Below are positions 1 through 8,514 of a stretch of DNA of 64,000 bases, in pieces. Positions within the stretch are counted from its first letter, which is position 1. Each line of letters opens with the position of its first letter. Origin of the DNA: Acidovorax sp. SRB_14 (GTDB taxonomy: Bacteria > Pseudomonadota > Gammaproteobacteria > Burkholderiales > Burkholderiaceae_C); the NCBI RefSeq assembly GCF_012932145.1, contig NZ_MWOK01000003.1:1-64000 (forward strand). The letters are read 5' to 3'. The notes below the pieces were generated by a model. The model had not been told where the DNA came from, searched no databases, and saw nothing but the letters and a program-made list of their open reading frames with translations. A program made the position numbers and the translations under genes.

Positions 1-26
1 CTTTCTTTCGGCGACGCGAAAGAAAG
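1..26. repeat. Perfect 10-bp inverted repeat
   Basis: CTTTCTTTCG and CGAAAGAAAG are perfect inverted arms separated by GCGACG. Similar short hairpins are common between genes in Burkholderiales. There is no T-tract, so terminator function is not evident. A copy of the AATAGCT dispersed element lies just after it at about 100-116. Nothing coding is seen in 27-163. Confidence 0.6.
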
Positions 27-163
27 TTACTGCGCCGCCGGGCGCACATCCCGGCCAGCAGCCTCAGCAAAGAGCGCGCCCATAGAACACCACAAACCAC
101 AAAACAATAGCTACCCACGCAAGCCAGGCACGCCCCAGCGCCAAATAAAACCCCAAATACCAC

Positions 164-415
164 TCACCGATCCGGCGCCATCCACACCGGTTTCCGGCCT
201 TCCACACCACCCTCCGGCACACCGCCGGACGCAGCAGTAGGAGCATTCCCGCAGCCCCCACAGCTGCTGCAAGACCCGCAGCCCGACTTCTCAGCCAGCG
301 CCGGCCGCACAAAACCCAGACGGCGGCGCAGGGCGGCAGGCATCCAGTACCACAGCGCATACAGCGCCGCCAGGGCCACGATGGCGCCCACGACACAGTC
401 TTGCCACATGGTCAT
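164..415 (-). CDS. FeoB-associated Cys-rich membrane protein
   Basis: Predicted 83-residue protein, probably an accessory of the ferrous iron transporter FeoB; the exact role of this family is not settled. One N-terminal membrane segment (about residues 5-27) is followed by a basic stretch and a cysteine cluster C46-x2-C49-x2-C52-x2-C55 in a Gly/Ser-rich context, then a polar tail. This matches the small FeoC-like or FeoB-associated Cys-rich proteins seen behind feoB in many proteobacteria. The start codon overlaps the feoB stop as ATGA (412-415), so the two are probably translationally coupled. It is the last gene of the feoA-feoB operon. The cysteines could bind iron or a cluster, or be redox active; that is inference. 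Confidence 0.75.
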   Translation of the reverse strand: MTMWQDCVVGAIVALAALYALWYWMPAALRRRLGFVRPALAEKSGCGSCSSCGGCGNAPTAASGGVPEGGVEGRKPVWMAPDR

Positions 416-2313
416 GCCCCTCCTGTCAACACCAGCGCCAGCCGGTAGGTGATGAAACTGGCGCCGTAGGCGAGCGCAAACAGGTACGCCGCCATCAGCG
501 CGGCCAGGCGCCAGGAATTGGTTTCGCGGCGCACCGTGGCCAGCGTCGAAAAGCACTGCGGCGCAAACACAAACCACACCAGGAGCGACAGCGCCGTGGC
601 CAGCGACCACTGGTGGGCAATCAGCGGGCCGAGCTGCGCCGCCACGCCGTCGCCCGTGGCCGAGAGCGCATAGACCGTGCCCAGTGCGCTCACCACTACC
701 TCGCGCGCCGCCATGCCCGGCACCAGCGCGACGGCGATCTGCCAGGTAAAGCCGAGTGGCGCAAACAGCACTTCGAGCCAGCGCCCCAGCTGGCCGGCCA
801 GGCTGTACTGGATGGCCGGGCCCGGCGCGCCCGCGGGTGCGCCGGGGAACGACGACAGGAACCACAGCAGCACCGTGAGCGTCAGAATGATGCCGCCCAC
901 GCGCTTCAAGAAGATGGCCGCGCGCTCCTGCAGGCCGCGCGCCAGGCTGCGCAGGTGGGGCCAGCGGTAGGGCGGCAGCTCCATGAGCAACGGCGTGGGC
1001 TGCATGCGGCCGCGCCAGAGCTTCATCACCGCCGCCACGGCCATGGCGCTGGCGATGCCGCCCAGGTAGAGCGCGAACAGCACCAGCCCCTGCAGGCTGA
1101 ACACGCCCCAGACGGTGCGCGCCGGAATGAAGGCGGCAATCAGCAGCGCATACACCGGCAGACGCGCCGAGCAGGTCATGAGCGGCGCCACCAGGATCGT
1201 GGTGAGCCGTTCGCGCCAGTGGGGGATGGTGCGCGTGGCCATGATGCCGGGGATGGCGCAGGCAAAACTCGACAGGAGCGGAATGAACGCGCGCCCCGAC
1301 AGCCCCACCGTGCCCATCAGGCGGTCGAGCAGGAAGGCCGCGCGCGGCAGGTAGCCCGAGTCTTCGAGCGCCAGGATGAACAGGAACAAGACCAGGATCT
1401 GCGGCAGGAACACCAGCACGCCGCCCGCGCCGGCCAGGATGCCGTCGACCAGCAGGCTGCGCAGCACGCCGTCGGCCATGTGCGCGCGCACCGCCTGGCC
1501 CAGCGCGTCAAAGGCGCCGGTGATGGCCTCCATCGGCACCTTGGCCCAGCTGAACACCGCCTGGAACATCAGGAACAGCGTGGCGGCCAGCACCAGCGTG
1601 CCCCACAGCGGGTGCAGCAGCACGCGGTCGATGGCCTCGCTACGCAACGCCTGGCCCGCGGGCGCCTGCACCGCCAGGCGCAGGATGCGGCGCACCTCCT
1701 GCTGCGTGCGCAGCACCTGTTCGGGGCCTTGCGGCTGCCAGGGCCGCAGGGCGGCGCCGGCGCCCGCCTGCGCGCCGCGCCAGCCGTCGATGAACTGCAG
1801 CAGCTGCTGCGCCCCGCCCTTGCGGATGCCCACGGTCTCGACCACGGGCATGCCGAGTTCGCGCGCGAGCAGCGCGCGGTCGATGGCCAGGCCGGCGCGG
1901 CGCGCCGCATCGCTCATGTTGAGCACCAGCACCATCGGCCCCCCCATGGCCCGCGTCTCCAGCACCATGCGCAGGCCCAATGGCAGGTTGGTGGCATCGA
2001 CCACGCAGACCAGCAGGTCGGGCGCGGCCTCGCTGGCGCGCCGGCCCAGCACCACGTCGCGCGTGACGGCTTCGTCGGCGCTCAGCGCGTTCAGGCTGTA
2101 GGCGCCGGGCAGGTCGAGCACGCGCACGCGCTGGCCCGAGGCCGTGGTCAGCAGCCCCTCCTTGCGCTCCACGGTCACGCCGGCGTAGTTCGCCACTTTC
2201 TGGCGGCTGCCGGTGAGCAGGTTGAACAGCGCCGTCTTGCCGCTGTTGGGGTGGCCCAGCAGCGCGAGTTTCCAGGGCGCAGCGGGGCTTGAAACTGCAG
2301 CGGCGCCACTCAT
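412..2313 (-). CDS. feoB: Ferrous iron transporter FeoB
   Basis: Inner-membrane GTP-dependent Fe(II) uptake protein, 633 residues. The N-terminal G domain shows G1 GHPNSGKT (about 20-27), G3 DLPGAYSL and G4 NMSD. The C-terminal half carries the Gate and core membrane segments, including the Cys-containing region SFACAIPGIMATRT typical of FeoB. It is shorter than the E. coli protein (773 residues) but in the normal range for beta-proteobacteria. The ATG at 2313 overlaps the feoA stop as ATGA, and its own stop overlaps the next gene in the same way, so the three genes form one tight operon. An upstream in-frame extension exists but lacks family similarity and would run through feoA. Confidence 0.95.
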   Translation of the reverse strand: MSGAAAVSSPAAPWKLALLGHPNSGKTALFNLLTGSRQKVANYAGVTVERKEGLLTTASGQRVRVLDLPGAYSLNALSADEAVTRDVVLGRRASEAAPDLLVCVVDATNLPLGLRMVLETRAMGGPMVLVLNMSDAARRAGLAIDRALLARELGMPVVETVGIRKGGAQQLLQFIDGWRGAQAGAGAALRPWQPQGPEQVLRTQQEVRRILRLAVQAPAGQALRSEAIDRVLLHPLWGTLVLAATLFLMFQAVFSWAKVPMEAITGAFDALGQAVRAHMADGVLRSLLVDGILAGAGGVLVFLPQILVLFLFILALEDSGYLPRAAFLLDRLMGTVGLSGRAFIPLLSSFACAIPGIMATRTIPHWRERLTTILVAPLMTCSARLPVYALLIAAFIPARTVWGVFSLQGLVLFALYLGGIASAMAVAAVMKLWRGRMQPTPLLMELPPYRWPHLRSLARGLQERAAIFLKRVGGIILTLTVLLWFLSSFPGAPAGAPGPAIQYSLAGQLGRWLEVLFAPLGFTWQIAVALVPGMAAREVVVSALGTVYALSATGDGVAAQLGPLIAHQWSLATALSLLVWFVFAPQCFSTLATVRRETNSWRLAALMAAYLFALAYGASFITYRLALVLTGGA

Positions 2314-2627
2314 GCGGCCTCCGCCAGCGCGCCGGGCGGCGTGCTGCCCACGCGCACCAGGGCCGCCTCGCGCCGGCGCAGCGCGAACGTGGTGCGCCCC
2401 ACGCGCACCGCCAGCGGATCGCCGCCGGCCGGCGCCCGCGCCACGACGCGCACCGGCTCGCCGGGCAGAAAACCGATTTCCAGCAGGCGCAGCAGCACAT
2501 CGCGCTCGTGCGGCGCGGCGTCCATGTGCAGCGCGCGCACCCAGGCGTCGGTGCGCAGCGGCAGGTCGGCCAGGCTGCATTCGCCCGCTGCGGGAGCGGC
2601 AGCAACGTTCCAGGGCATCGCGGTCAC
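2310..2627 (-). CDS. feoA: FeoA domain protein
   Basis: Small SH3-like cytoplasmic partner of FeoB, about 100 residues. The FeoA core is visible from CSLADLPL through LLEIGFLPGEPVRVVARAPAGGDPLAVRVG to FALRRREAALVRV. The start is uncertain: GTG at 2627 is preferred because GGAGAGG lies 6 bases in front, while the ATG at 2618 would have a poorly spaced ribosome site. The stop overlaps the feoB start (ATGA). It is the first gene of the operon, downstream of a Fur-box candidate. Confidence 0.88.
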   Translation of the reverse strand: MTAMPWNVAAAPAAGECSLADLPLRTDAWVRALHMDAAPHERDVLLRLLEIGFLPGEPVRVVARAPAGGDPLAVRVGRTTFALRRREAALVRVGSTPPGALAEAA

Positions 2628-2647
2628 AGAGACCCTCTCCAACGAAA

Positions 2648-2670
2648 ATAGGAATGGTTCTCATTCTATG
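2648..2670 (-). promoter_or_regulatory. Candidate Fur box upstream of feoA
   Basis: GAATG-GTTCT-CATTC (2652-2666), extended by ATAG and TAT on the two sides, is an imperfect palindrome resembling the proteobacterial Fur box, with the ATGAnAATnAT-like core read on the minus strand as AATGAGAACCATTC. It lies about 25 bases in front of the feoA start, where an iron-dependent repressor would be expected. The remaining divergent interval to kynB (about 2671-2834) shows no other clear site. Confidence 0.6.
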
Positions 2671-2834
2671 AATTCCCGGCCTTTCGCGGGGATTTTTCTG
2701 CGCCCTCCTGCCGCTTGCCAGCGCCTTCCTTTGCGGTGGCGCAAATGCCATTTGGATCGGCACGCGGCAGGTTTTTACCGCGCTGTTGCAATGAAGCGAC
2801 ACCACGGCGTGGCCACGGCGCTACCTTCTGGCCC

Positions 2835-3461
2835 ATGAAGAACCTGTGGGACATCTCCCCCGCCGTGCACCCGGCATCGCCCGTTTTTCCCGGCGACACG
2901 CCCTACCAGCAGCAGTGGAGCGCCACCATCGCGCCCGGCTGCCCGGTCAACGTGAGCAGCATCACGCTCTCGCCGCATGTCGGCGCTCATGCCGACGCGC
3001 CGCTGCACTACGACGCGCAGGGCGCCAGCATCGGCGAGCTGCCGCTCGAGCCTTTCCTGGGGCGCTGCCGCGTGGTCCACGCCATCGGCTGCGGCGCGCT
3101 GATCGAATGGCGCCACCTCGCGCATGCGCTGGCCGACCTGCCGCCGCGTGTGCTGGTGCGCACCTATGCTCGGGCGCCCACGCAGTGGGACGCGCACCTC
3201 GCCGCCTACGCGCCCGACACCATCGAGCGCCTGGCCGACCTGGGCGTGCAGCTCGTGGGCATCGACACCGCCAGCATCGACCCGGCCGACAGCAAGCCGC
3301 TGGCGAGCCACCAGGTGATCCGCCGCCGCGGCCTGCGCGTGCTCGAGAACCTGGTGCTCGACGCCGTGCCCGAGGGCGACTACGAGCTGATCGCGCTGCC
3401 GCTCAAGCTCACGAGCGCCGACGCCTCGCCGGTGCGCGCCGTGCTGCGCTCCCTGGCCTGA
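2835..3461 (+). CDS. kynB: Kynurenine formamidase (arylformamidase)
   Basis: Hydrolyses N-formyl-L-kynurenine to L-kynurenine and formate in aerobic tryptophan degradation. The 208-residue length is typical of bacterial KynB (cyclase family). Metal-binding and family motifs include the DISPAVHPASPVFPGDTP start, SPHVGAHADAPLHY (HxGTHxDxP-like) and GIDTASIDPADSKPLASH. The ATG at 2835 is chosen because the family N-terminus MKNLWDISP begins there; an upstream in-frame extension is unrelated. It is the first gene of kynB-kynU-kynA, which together convert tryptophan to anthranilate. The divergent neighbour is feoA, and no kynR regulator is seen. Confidence 0.95.
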   Translation: MKNLWDISPAVHPASPVFPGDTPYQQQWSATIAPGCPVNVSSITLSPHVGAHADAPLHYDAQGASIGELPLEPFLGRCRVVHAIGCGALIEWRHLAHALADLPPRVLVRTYARAPTQWDAHLAAYAPDTIERLADLGVQLVGIDTASIDPADSKPLASHQVIRRRGLRVLENLVLDAVPEGDYELIALPLKLTSADASPVRAVLRSLA

Positions 3462-3518
3462 ATTTCAGGTCTTTTCGGCCCCAAACGCTTGCTGGATAAG
3501 CGCTGGCAGCTATCAAAA
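3462..3518. repeat. Comamonadaceae-type dispersed intergenic element
   Basis: An element starting at the kynB stop codon (3459) and ending in AGCGCTGGCAGCTATCAAAA. It aligns without gaps over 60 bases, with 43 matches, to a second element that starts at the kynA stop (5717). The two copies bracket kynU-kynA. Confidence 0.75.
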
Positions 3519-3533
3519 AGAAAGAATTACCGC

Positions 3534-4814
3534 ATGACCAACTTGCAAGACTGCCGCGCGCTCGACGCGCAAGACCCCCTGGCGCCGCTGCGCCAGCATT
3601 TCACGCTGCCGGACGGCGTGGTCTACCTCGACGGCAACTCGCTGGGCGTGGCGCCGAAGGCCGCGGCCGCGCGCGTCGCCGACGTGGTGCAGCGTGAATG
3701 GGCGCAGGGCCTGGTCCGCTCGTGGAACGACGCCGGCTGGGTCGACCTGCCGCAGCGCCTGGGCAACCAGCTCGCGCCGCTGCTCGGCGCACGCCCGAAC
3801 GAGGTCGTGTGCACCGACAGCACCTCGATCAACCTCTACAAGGTGCTCAGCGCCGCGCTGCACATTGCGCAGGCCGACGCGCCGGCGCGCACCAAGGTGC
3901 TGAGCGAGCGCAGCAACTTCCCCACCGACCTCTACATCGCCGAGGGCCTGTGCCGCGAGCGCGGGCTCGAGCTCGTGCTGCTCGAGCCCGAAGCCATCGC
4001 TGGCGCACTGCAGGACGACGTGGCCGTGCTGATGCTCACGCACGTCAACTACCGCACCGGTGCCATGCACGACATGGCGGCCGTCACGGCCGCGGCGCAC
4101 GCGGCGGGGGTGCTGGCGGTGTGGGACCTCGCGCACAGCGCGGGCGCCGTGCCGGTCGACCTGCACGCGGCCCAGGCCGACTTTGCGATCGGCTGCGGCT
4201 ACAAGTACCTGAACGGCGGTCCCGGCGCGCCAGCGTTCGTCTGGGTGCATCCGCGCCACACCGACCGTTTCTGGCAGCCGCTGTCGGGCTGGTTCGGCCA
4301 CGCCGCGCCGTTCGCCTTCACGCCCGGCTACCAGCCGGCGCCCGGCATCCGCCGCTACCTGTGCGGCACGCAGCCGATCCTCAGTCTGTCGGCGCTGCAG
4401 TGCGGGCTTGATGTGTTCGATGCCGCACAGCCGCTGGGCGGCATGGCGGCGCTGCGCGCCAAGTCGCTGGCGCTGACCGACCTGTTCATCGCGCTCGTCG
4501 AGGAACGCTGCGCCGGCCACGGCCTGGGCCTGGCCACGCCGCGCGCCCACGCCCAGCGCGGCTCGCAGGTGTGCCTGACCAGGGAGGTAGGTGCCTACGC
4601 CATCGTGCAGGCGCTGATTGCGCGCGGCGTGGTCGGCGACTTCCGCCAGGGCGACGGCGGCACCGGCCCGCACAAGGACATCCTGCGCTTTGGCTTCACG
4701 CCGCTGTACCTGGGCTTTGAAGAGGTCTGGCACGCCGCCGAGCAGCTGCGCGAGGTGCTCTACAGCGGCGAATGGCAGCGCCCCGAATTCCACCAACTCA
4801 ACGCGGTGACCTGA
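3534..4814 (+). CDS. kynU: Kynureninase
   Basis: PLP enzyme cleaving L-kynurenine to anthranilate and L-alanine. At 426 residues it has normal family length. The fold-type I signature YKYLNGGPG carries the PLP lysine (about K224), with YLDGNSLG near the N-terminus and WDLAHSAGA containing the cofactor-binding Asp. The ATG at 3534 (MTNLQD) is chosen over an upstream in-frame start because the extension lies inside the repeat element. The kynA start follows only two bases after the stop. Confidence 0.95.
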   Translation: MTNLQDCRALDAQDPLAPLRQHFTLPDGVVYLDGNSLGVAPKAAAARVADVVQREWAQGLVRSWNDAGWVDLPQRLGNQLAPLLGARPNEVVCTDSTSINLYKVLSAALHIAQADAPARTKVLSERSNFPTDLYIAEGLCRERGLELVLLEPEAIAGALQDDVAVLMLTHVNYRTGAMHDMAAVTAAAHAAGVLAVWDLAHSAGAVPVDLHAAQADFAIGCGYKYLNGGPGAPAFVWVHPRHTDRFWQPLSGWFGHAAPFAFTPGYQPAPGIRRYLCGTQPILSLSALQCGLDVFDAAQPLGGMAALRAKSLALTDLFIALVEERCAGHGLGLATPRAHAQRGSQVCLTREVGAYAIVQALIARGVVGDFRQGDGGTGPHKDILRFGFTPLYLGFEEVWHAAEQLREVLYSGEWQRPEFHQLNAVT

Positions 4815-4816
4815 CC

Positions 4817-5719
4817 ATGTCTGACTGCCCCTTCTCCCCCGGCCCTGCCGCCGCTGGCGCAGCTGCGGCCTCTTCGTCCGGCCCCACTCCCGAAGCCATC
4901 GTGCGCGCCGAGCACGCCCAGCTCGACTTCAGCCAGCGCATGGGCTATGGCGACTACCTGCAGCTCGACGCGATCCTCGGCGCGCAAAAACCGCTCTCGC
5001 CCGCGCACGACGAGGTGCTGTTCATCGTGCAGCACCAGACCAGCGAGCTGTGGATGAAGCTCATGCTGCACGAGCTGCATGCCGCCATCGCCCTGATCGC
5101 CCAGGACCAGTTGCCGCCCGCGTTCAAGATGCTCGCGCGCGTGAGCAAGATCCTCGAGCAGCTGGTGCACGCCTGGGACGTGCTGGCCACCATGACGCCG
5201 CCCGAGTACAGCGCGATCCGCCCCTACCTGGGCGAGTCGAGCGGCTTCCAGAGCTACCAGTACCGCTGCATCGAGTTTGCCCTGGGCAACAAGAACGCCG
5301 CCATGCTGCAGCCGCACGCGCACCACCCTGCGTGGCTCACGCAGGTGCAGGCCGCGTTCGAGGCGCCCTCGCTCTACGACGAAGCGCTGCGCCTGCTGGC
5401 GCGGCGCGGCATCGACGTGCCGGCCAGCCACCTCGAGCGCGACTGGACGCAGCCGTATGCCGCCGACCCGGCCGTCGAGCAGGCGTGGCTCACCGTCTAC
5501 CGCGACCCGCAGCGGCATTGGGACCTGTACCAGCTCGGTGAAGAACTCACCGACCTCGAGGACGCTTTCCGCCTGTGGCGCTTTCGCCATGTGACCACGG
5601 TGGAGCGCATCATCGGCTTCAAGCGCGGCACCGGCGGCACGGGCGGCGTGAGCTACCTGCGCAAGATGCTCGACGTGGTGCTGTTCCCCGAGATCTGGTC
5701 GCTGCGCACCAGCCTGTAA
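4817..5719 (+). CDS. kynA: Tryptophan 2,3-dioxygenase
   Basis: Heme enzyme opening the indole ring of L-tryptophan to N-formylkynurenine. It has 300 residues and all family landmarks: [45 protein letters not shown], and the C-terminal [29 protein letters not shown]. The first 25 or so residues are Ala/Pro/Ser rich and variable. It starts two bases after kynU. The gene order kynB-U-A is that of many beta- and gamma-proteobacteria. Confidence 0.96.
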   Translation: MSDCPFSPGPAAAGAAAASSSGPTPEAIVRAEHAQLDFSQRMGYGDYLQLDAILGAQKPLSPAHDEVLFIVQHQTSELWMKLMLHELHAAIALIAQDQLPPAFKMLARVSKILEQLVHAWDVLATMTPPEYSAIRPYLGESSGFQSYQYRCIEFALGNKNAAMLQPHAHHPAWLTQVQAAFEAPSLYDEALRLLARRGIDVPASHLERDWTQPYAADPAVEQAWLTVYRDPQRHWDLYQLGEELTDLEDAFRLWRFRHVTTVERIIGFKRGTGGTGGVSYLRKMLDVVLFPEIWSLRTSL

Positions 5720-5779
5720 ACTTCAGGCCCCATCGGCCTCCAGCGCTGGTACAGAAAGCGCTGACAGCTATCAAAACCG
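5720..5779. repeat. Comamonadaceae-type dispersed intergenic element
   Basis: Second copy of the element described at 3462. It begins at the kynA stop codon and ends AGCGCTGACAGCTATCAAAA. Contains AGCGCT pairs able to form short hairpins. Confidence 0.75.
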
Positions 5780-5848
5780 GAGTGCTGCCGCCGCGACAGC
5801 GCCCACGCGCGCCAGCGTGTAGGCTGCACGCTTCAAAAGACACCCGCC

Positions 5849-7186
5849 GTGCCCCCGCAACCCTCGCCCGTTTCATCCCCCGTGCCCCATCCCCCTGCCG
5901 TCCCTGCGCACCCGGCACCCTTGCCGGATTCCTCGCCCCAGCCCGCGCCGCCCTCGCAGGCCACGCTGTGGTTCATGCTGCTGGCGCTGCTCTCGGCCTT
6001 TGCGCTGAGCCAGGCCTACCGCACCGTCACCGCCATCATGGCGACCGGCCTGCAGGGCGACTTTGGCCTCTCGCCGGCGTCGCTGGGCGCGTTTGCCGGG
6101 CTGTTTGGCCTGTCGTTTGGCGTGACGCAATTTTTCATGGGCATTGGCATGGACCTGTACGGCCTGCGCCGCACCGTGCTCAGCGCCTTTCCGCTGGCCA
6201 TTGCCGGCGCTGCCGTGTCGGCCTGGGCGCCCGGCTATGGCTGGCTGATGTTCGGCCAGCTGCTCATCGGCGTGGGCTGCGCGCCGGCCTTCCTGGCCTG
6301 CACGGTGTTCATCTCGCGCCATTTCCCGAGTTCGCGCTTTGCCTTCCTGTCGGGCGTGGGCATGGGCGTGGGCGGCCTGGGCCTGCTGCTGACCGGCACG
6401 CCGCTGGCCTGGCTGGTGCAGCAGCACGGCTGGCGCAGCGGCTTTGCGCTGCTGGCGCTGCTGTCGGCGCTGGCGTGGCTGCTGATCTGGCGCTGCGTGC
6501 ACGAGCCGGCGCTGCCCGGCCCCGCGCCCGCGCGCGAGCGCTGGGGCACGGCCGTGCGCCGCTTTGGCGCGCTGTTCATGCTGCCGCACACGCTGGGCAT
6601 CCTGCTGCTGGGCATGGTGGCCTATGCCTCGTTCCTGGCGCTGCGCGGCCTCTGGATCGGGCCGATGCTGATCGACCGCTATGGCTTCACGCTGGTCGAG
6701 AGCGGCAACATGGCCCTCGTGATGTCGCTGATTTCGCTGTTCAGTCCGGCCCTCTTTGGCCGCCTCGATCCGGGACCGGCGCGCCGGCGCGCCTGGGTGG
6801 TCAACTTCTCGCTGCTGGCAGCCGCGCTGTACCTGGGCGTGGGGCTGGTGCACCACGCCGCGCTGAACCTGGCGCTGGTGGTGGTCATTGCGGTGCTGTC
6901 GGGTTACTCGGTGCTGCAGTATTCCGACGTGCGCTCGTCCTACCCGCCCGACCTGACCGGGCGCGCGCTGTCGGTGTTCACCATGGCCATGTTCCTCGGC
7001 GTGGGCCTGGTGCAGTCGCTGACCGGCTGGGTCGCCGACTGGGCGCAGGGCCAGGGGCTCGAGCCCTACCGCGCGGTGATGGCGACCATTGCCGCCTTGC
7101 TGGCGTTGGGTTCGACCGCGTTCCGCTGGCTGCCGGTGTCGCCGCTGCTGCGGCAGCCCGCGGCGCACGGCACAGAATCCGCATGA
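5849..7186 (+). CDS. MFS transporter
   Basis: Predicted 445-residue inner-membrane carrier of the major facilitator superfamily with about 12 membrane segments. A Pro-rich cytoplasmic N-terminus (residues 1-35) precedes the first helix at LWFMLLALLSAFALSQ. The loop MGIGMDLYGLRRT between segments 2 and 3 is the MFS A-motif equivalent. The GTG start at 5849 gives the longest plausible reading; the ribosome site is weak, so a later start is possible. Substrate unknown. Position behind kynA may be coincidental because a repeat element separates them. It is convergent with the monooxygenase gene that follows. Confidence 0.8.
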   Translation: MPPQPSPVSSPVPHPPAVPAHPAPLPDSSPQPAPPSQATLWFMLLALLSAFALSQAYRTVTAIMATGLQGDFGLSPASLGAFAGLFGLSFGVTQFFMGIGMDLYGLRRTVLSAFPLAIAGAAVSAWAPGYGWLMFGQLLIGVGCAPAFLACTVFISRHFPSSRFAFLSGVGMGVGGLGLLLTGTPLAWLVQQHGWRSGFALLALLSALAWLLIWRCVHEPALPGPAPARERWGTAVRRFGALFMLPHTLGILLLGMVAYASFLALRGLWIGPMLIDRYGFTLVESGNMALVMSLISLFSPALFGRLDPGPARRRAWVVNFSLLAAALYLGVGLVHHAALNLALVVVIAVLSGYSVLQYSDVRSSYPPDLTGRALSVFTMAMFLGVGLVQSLTGWVADWAQGQGLEPYRAVMATIAALLALGSTAFRWLPVSPLLRQPAAHGTESA

Positions 7187-7195
7187 AAAAGCACG

Positions 7196-7235
7196 CCAGC
7201 GCTTATGGGAAAAGCGCTGGCAGCTCTGTTTTTTT
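7196..7235 (+). terminator. Repeat-derived hairpin between convergent genes
   Basis: CCAGCGCTT (7196-7204) and AAGCGCTGG (7212-7220) are perfect inverted arms around ATGGGAA. A run of seven T follows at 7229-7235, eight bases after the stem. The sequence is another member of the dispersed element family, here placed where a terminator for the MFS gene is needed. Confidence 0.6.
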
Positions 7236-7242
7236 ATAGCCC

Positions 7243-8439
7243 TTAAAGCGAGCTGGCGCTGGAGCCATCGCCGCGGTACAGCCACGGCAGGTCCAGCAGG
7301 CGCGGCCCGAGCAGGCGCAGCGCGGCGTCGCGCCCCCAGCGCACCGGGCCGGTGGCGTGGAAGATGCGCCCGTTGCGCTGCGAACGCGCCTGCACGCGCG
7401 CGTTGCGCTCCCAGCGGTTGAGCGCGTAGCGGCGCAGGCGCAGCGGCACCTCCAGGTCGTGCATGGCCAGGGCATGCTGCAGCTGCGCGGCGTCTTCAAT
7501 GGCCATGCCGGCGCCCTGCGCCAGGTAGGGGCGCATCGGGTGCGCGGCGTCGCCCAGCAGCGCCACCAGGCCCTGCGCCATCTGCGCCGCACTGCGCACC
7601 GGGGGGCGATCGGACAGCGGCCACAGGCGCCAGGCCGGGACACTGCGCACCAGGGTTTGCAGCGCGCTGCAGCTGCCGGCGAGGGCCCCCTTGAGGTCGG
7701 CGGCGTTGGCCGCATGGTCCCAGCTTTGCAGGTCCTGCCGCGCCGGCCCCTGCACGATGACGACGATGTTTTGCAGCTCGCCGCGGCGCACCGGGTACTG
7801 CACGGCGTGCAGGCGCGGCCCGAGCCAGGCGGTGACCTGCCGCGTGCGCAGGGCCTTGGGCAGGGCGCGCTGGGGCACGATGGCGCGGTAGGCCAGGTGG
7901 CCGGTGCTGCGCGGCGGTCCGTCGCCGAGCAGCTGCACGCGCGTGTGGCTCCACAGGCCGTCGGCGCCGATCAGGGCGTCGCCCTCGACGTCCTTGCCGC
8001 GCGTGGTGCGCACCAGGATGGCGCCGTTGGCCTCGGCATGGCGCTCAATGCCCAGGCCCAGGTTGAGCTGGACGCTCTCGCAGGTTTCGACGGCCGCCAG
8101 CAGCACGCCGTGCAGGTCGGCGCGGTGCACGGTGGCGTAGGCGGCGCCGTAGCGCTGCACGGCGTCGGCGCCCAGCGGCAACACCGCCAGTTCGCGCCCC
8201 GACAGCGCGCTGCGCACCTGCAGCCGCTCGGGAAAAGCCGCGACCGACTGCAGCGCGCGCTGCAGGCCCCAGGCCTGCAGGCGGCGCACCACGTTGGGCC
8301 CCAACTGCACGCCTGCCCCCACTTCGCTGAACGCGCCAGCGCGCTCGTACAGGCGCACGTCCCAACCGGCCCGCGACGCGCCCAGCGCAGCCGCCAGCCC
8401 CCCGATGCCGCCGCCGGCAATCAACACCTGCTTGTTCAT
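7243..8439 (-). CDS. FAD-dependent aromatic monooxygenase (salicylate hydroxylase-like)
   Basis: Predicted class A flavoprotein monooxygenase of 398 residues using NAD(P)H and O2 to hydroxylate an aromatic acid. Visible motifs are the N-terminal dinucleotide fold VLIAGGGIGGLAAALGASRAGW, the DG motif DALIGADGLWSHTR, and the GD motif ALLGDAAHPMRPYLAQGAGMAIEDA. Relatives include salicylate 1-, 3-hydroxybenzoate 6- and 6-hydroxynicotinate 3-hydroxylases; the sequence alone does not choose between them. It lies 75 bases downstream of acnA on the same strand, with no ring-cleavage genes adjacent. Confidence 0.8.
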   Translation of the reverse strand: MNKQVLIAGGGIGGLAAALGASRAGWDVRLYERAGAFSEVGAGVQLGPNVVRRLQAWGLQRALQSVAAFPERLQVRSALSGRELAVLPLGADAVQRYGAAYATVHRADLHGVLLAAVETCESVQLNLGLGIERHAEANGAILVRTTRGKDVEGDALIGADGLWSHTRVQLLGDGPPRSTGHLAYRAIVPQRALPKALRTRQVTAWLGPRLHAVQYPVRRGELQNIVVIVQGPARQDLQSWDHAANAADLKGALAGSCSALQTLVRSVPAWRLWPLSDRPPVRSAAQMAQGLVALLGDAAHPMRPYLAQGAGMAIEDAAQLQHALAMHDLEVPLRLRRYALNRWERNARVQARSQRNGRIFHATGPVRWGRDAALRLLGPRLLDLPWLYRGDGSSASSL

Positions 8440-8514
8440 GCGGCCATTGTGCCTGCTGCCACCGGCCCCGCGGCGCAGCGCAGGGGTCCGGGCCGTGCCG
8501 AAGCACGGGCCGGG

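Noticed and set aside
64..396. 110-codon minus-strand frame at the window start
   Set aside because: It overlaps the Cys-rich FeoB-associated gene in another frame and runs through a repeat; no ribosome site or family.
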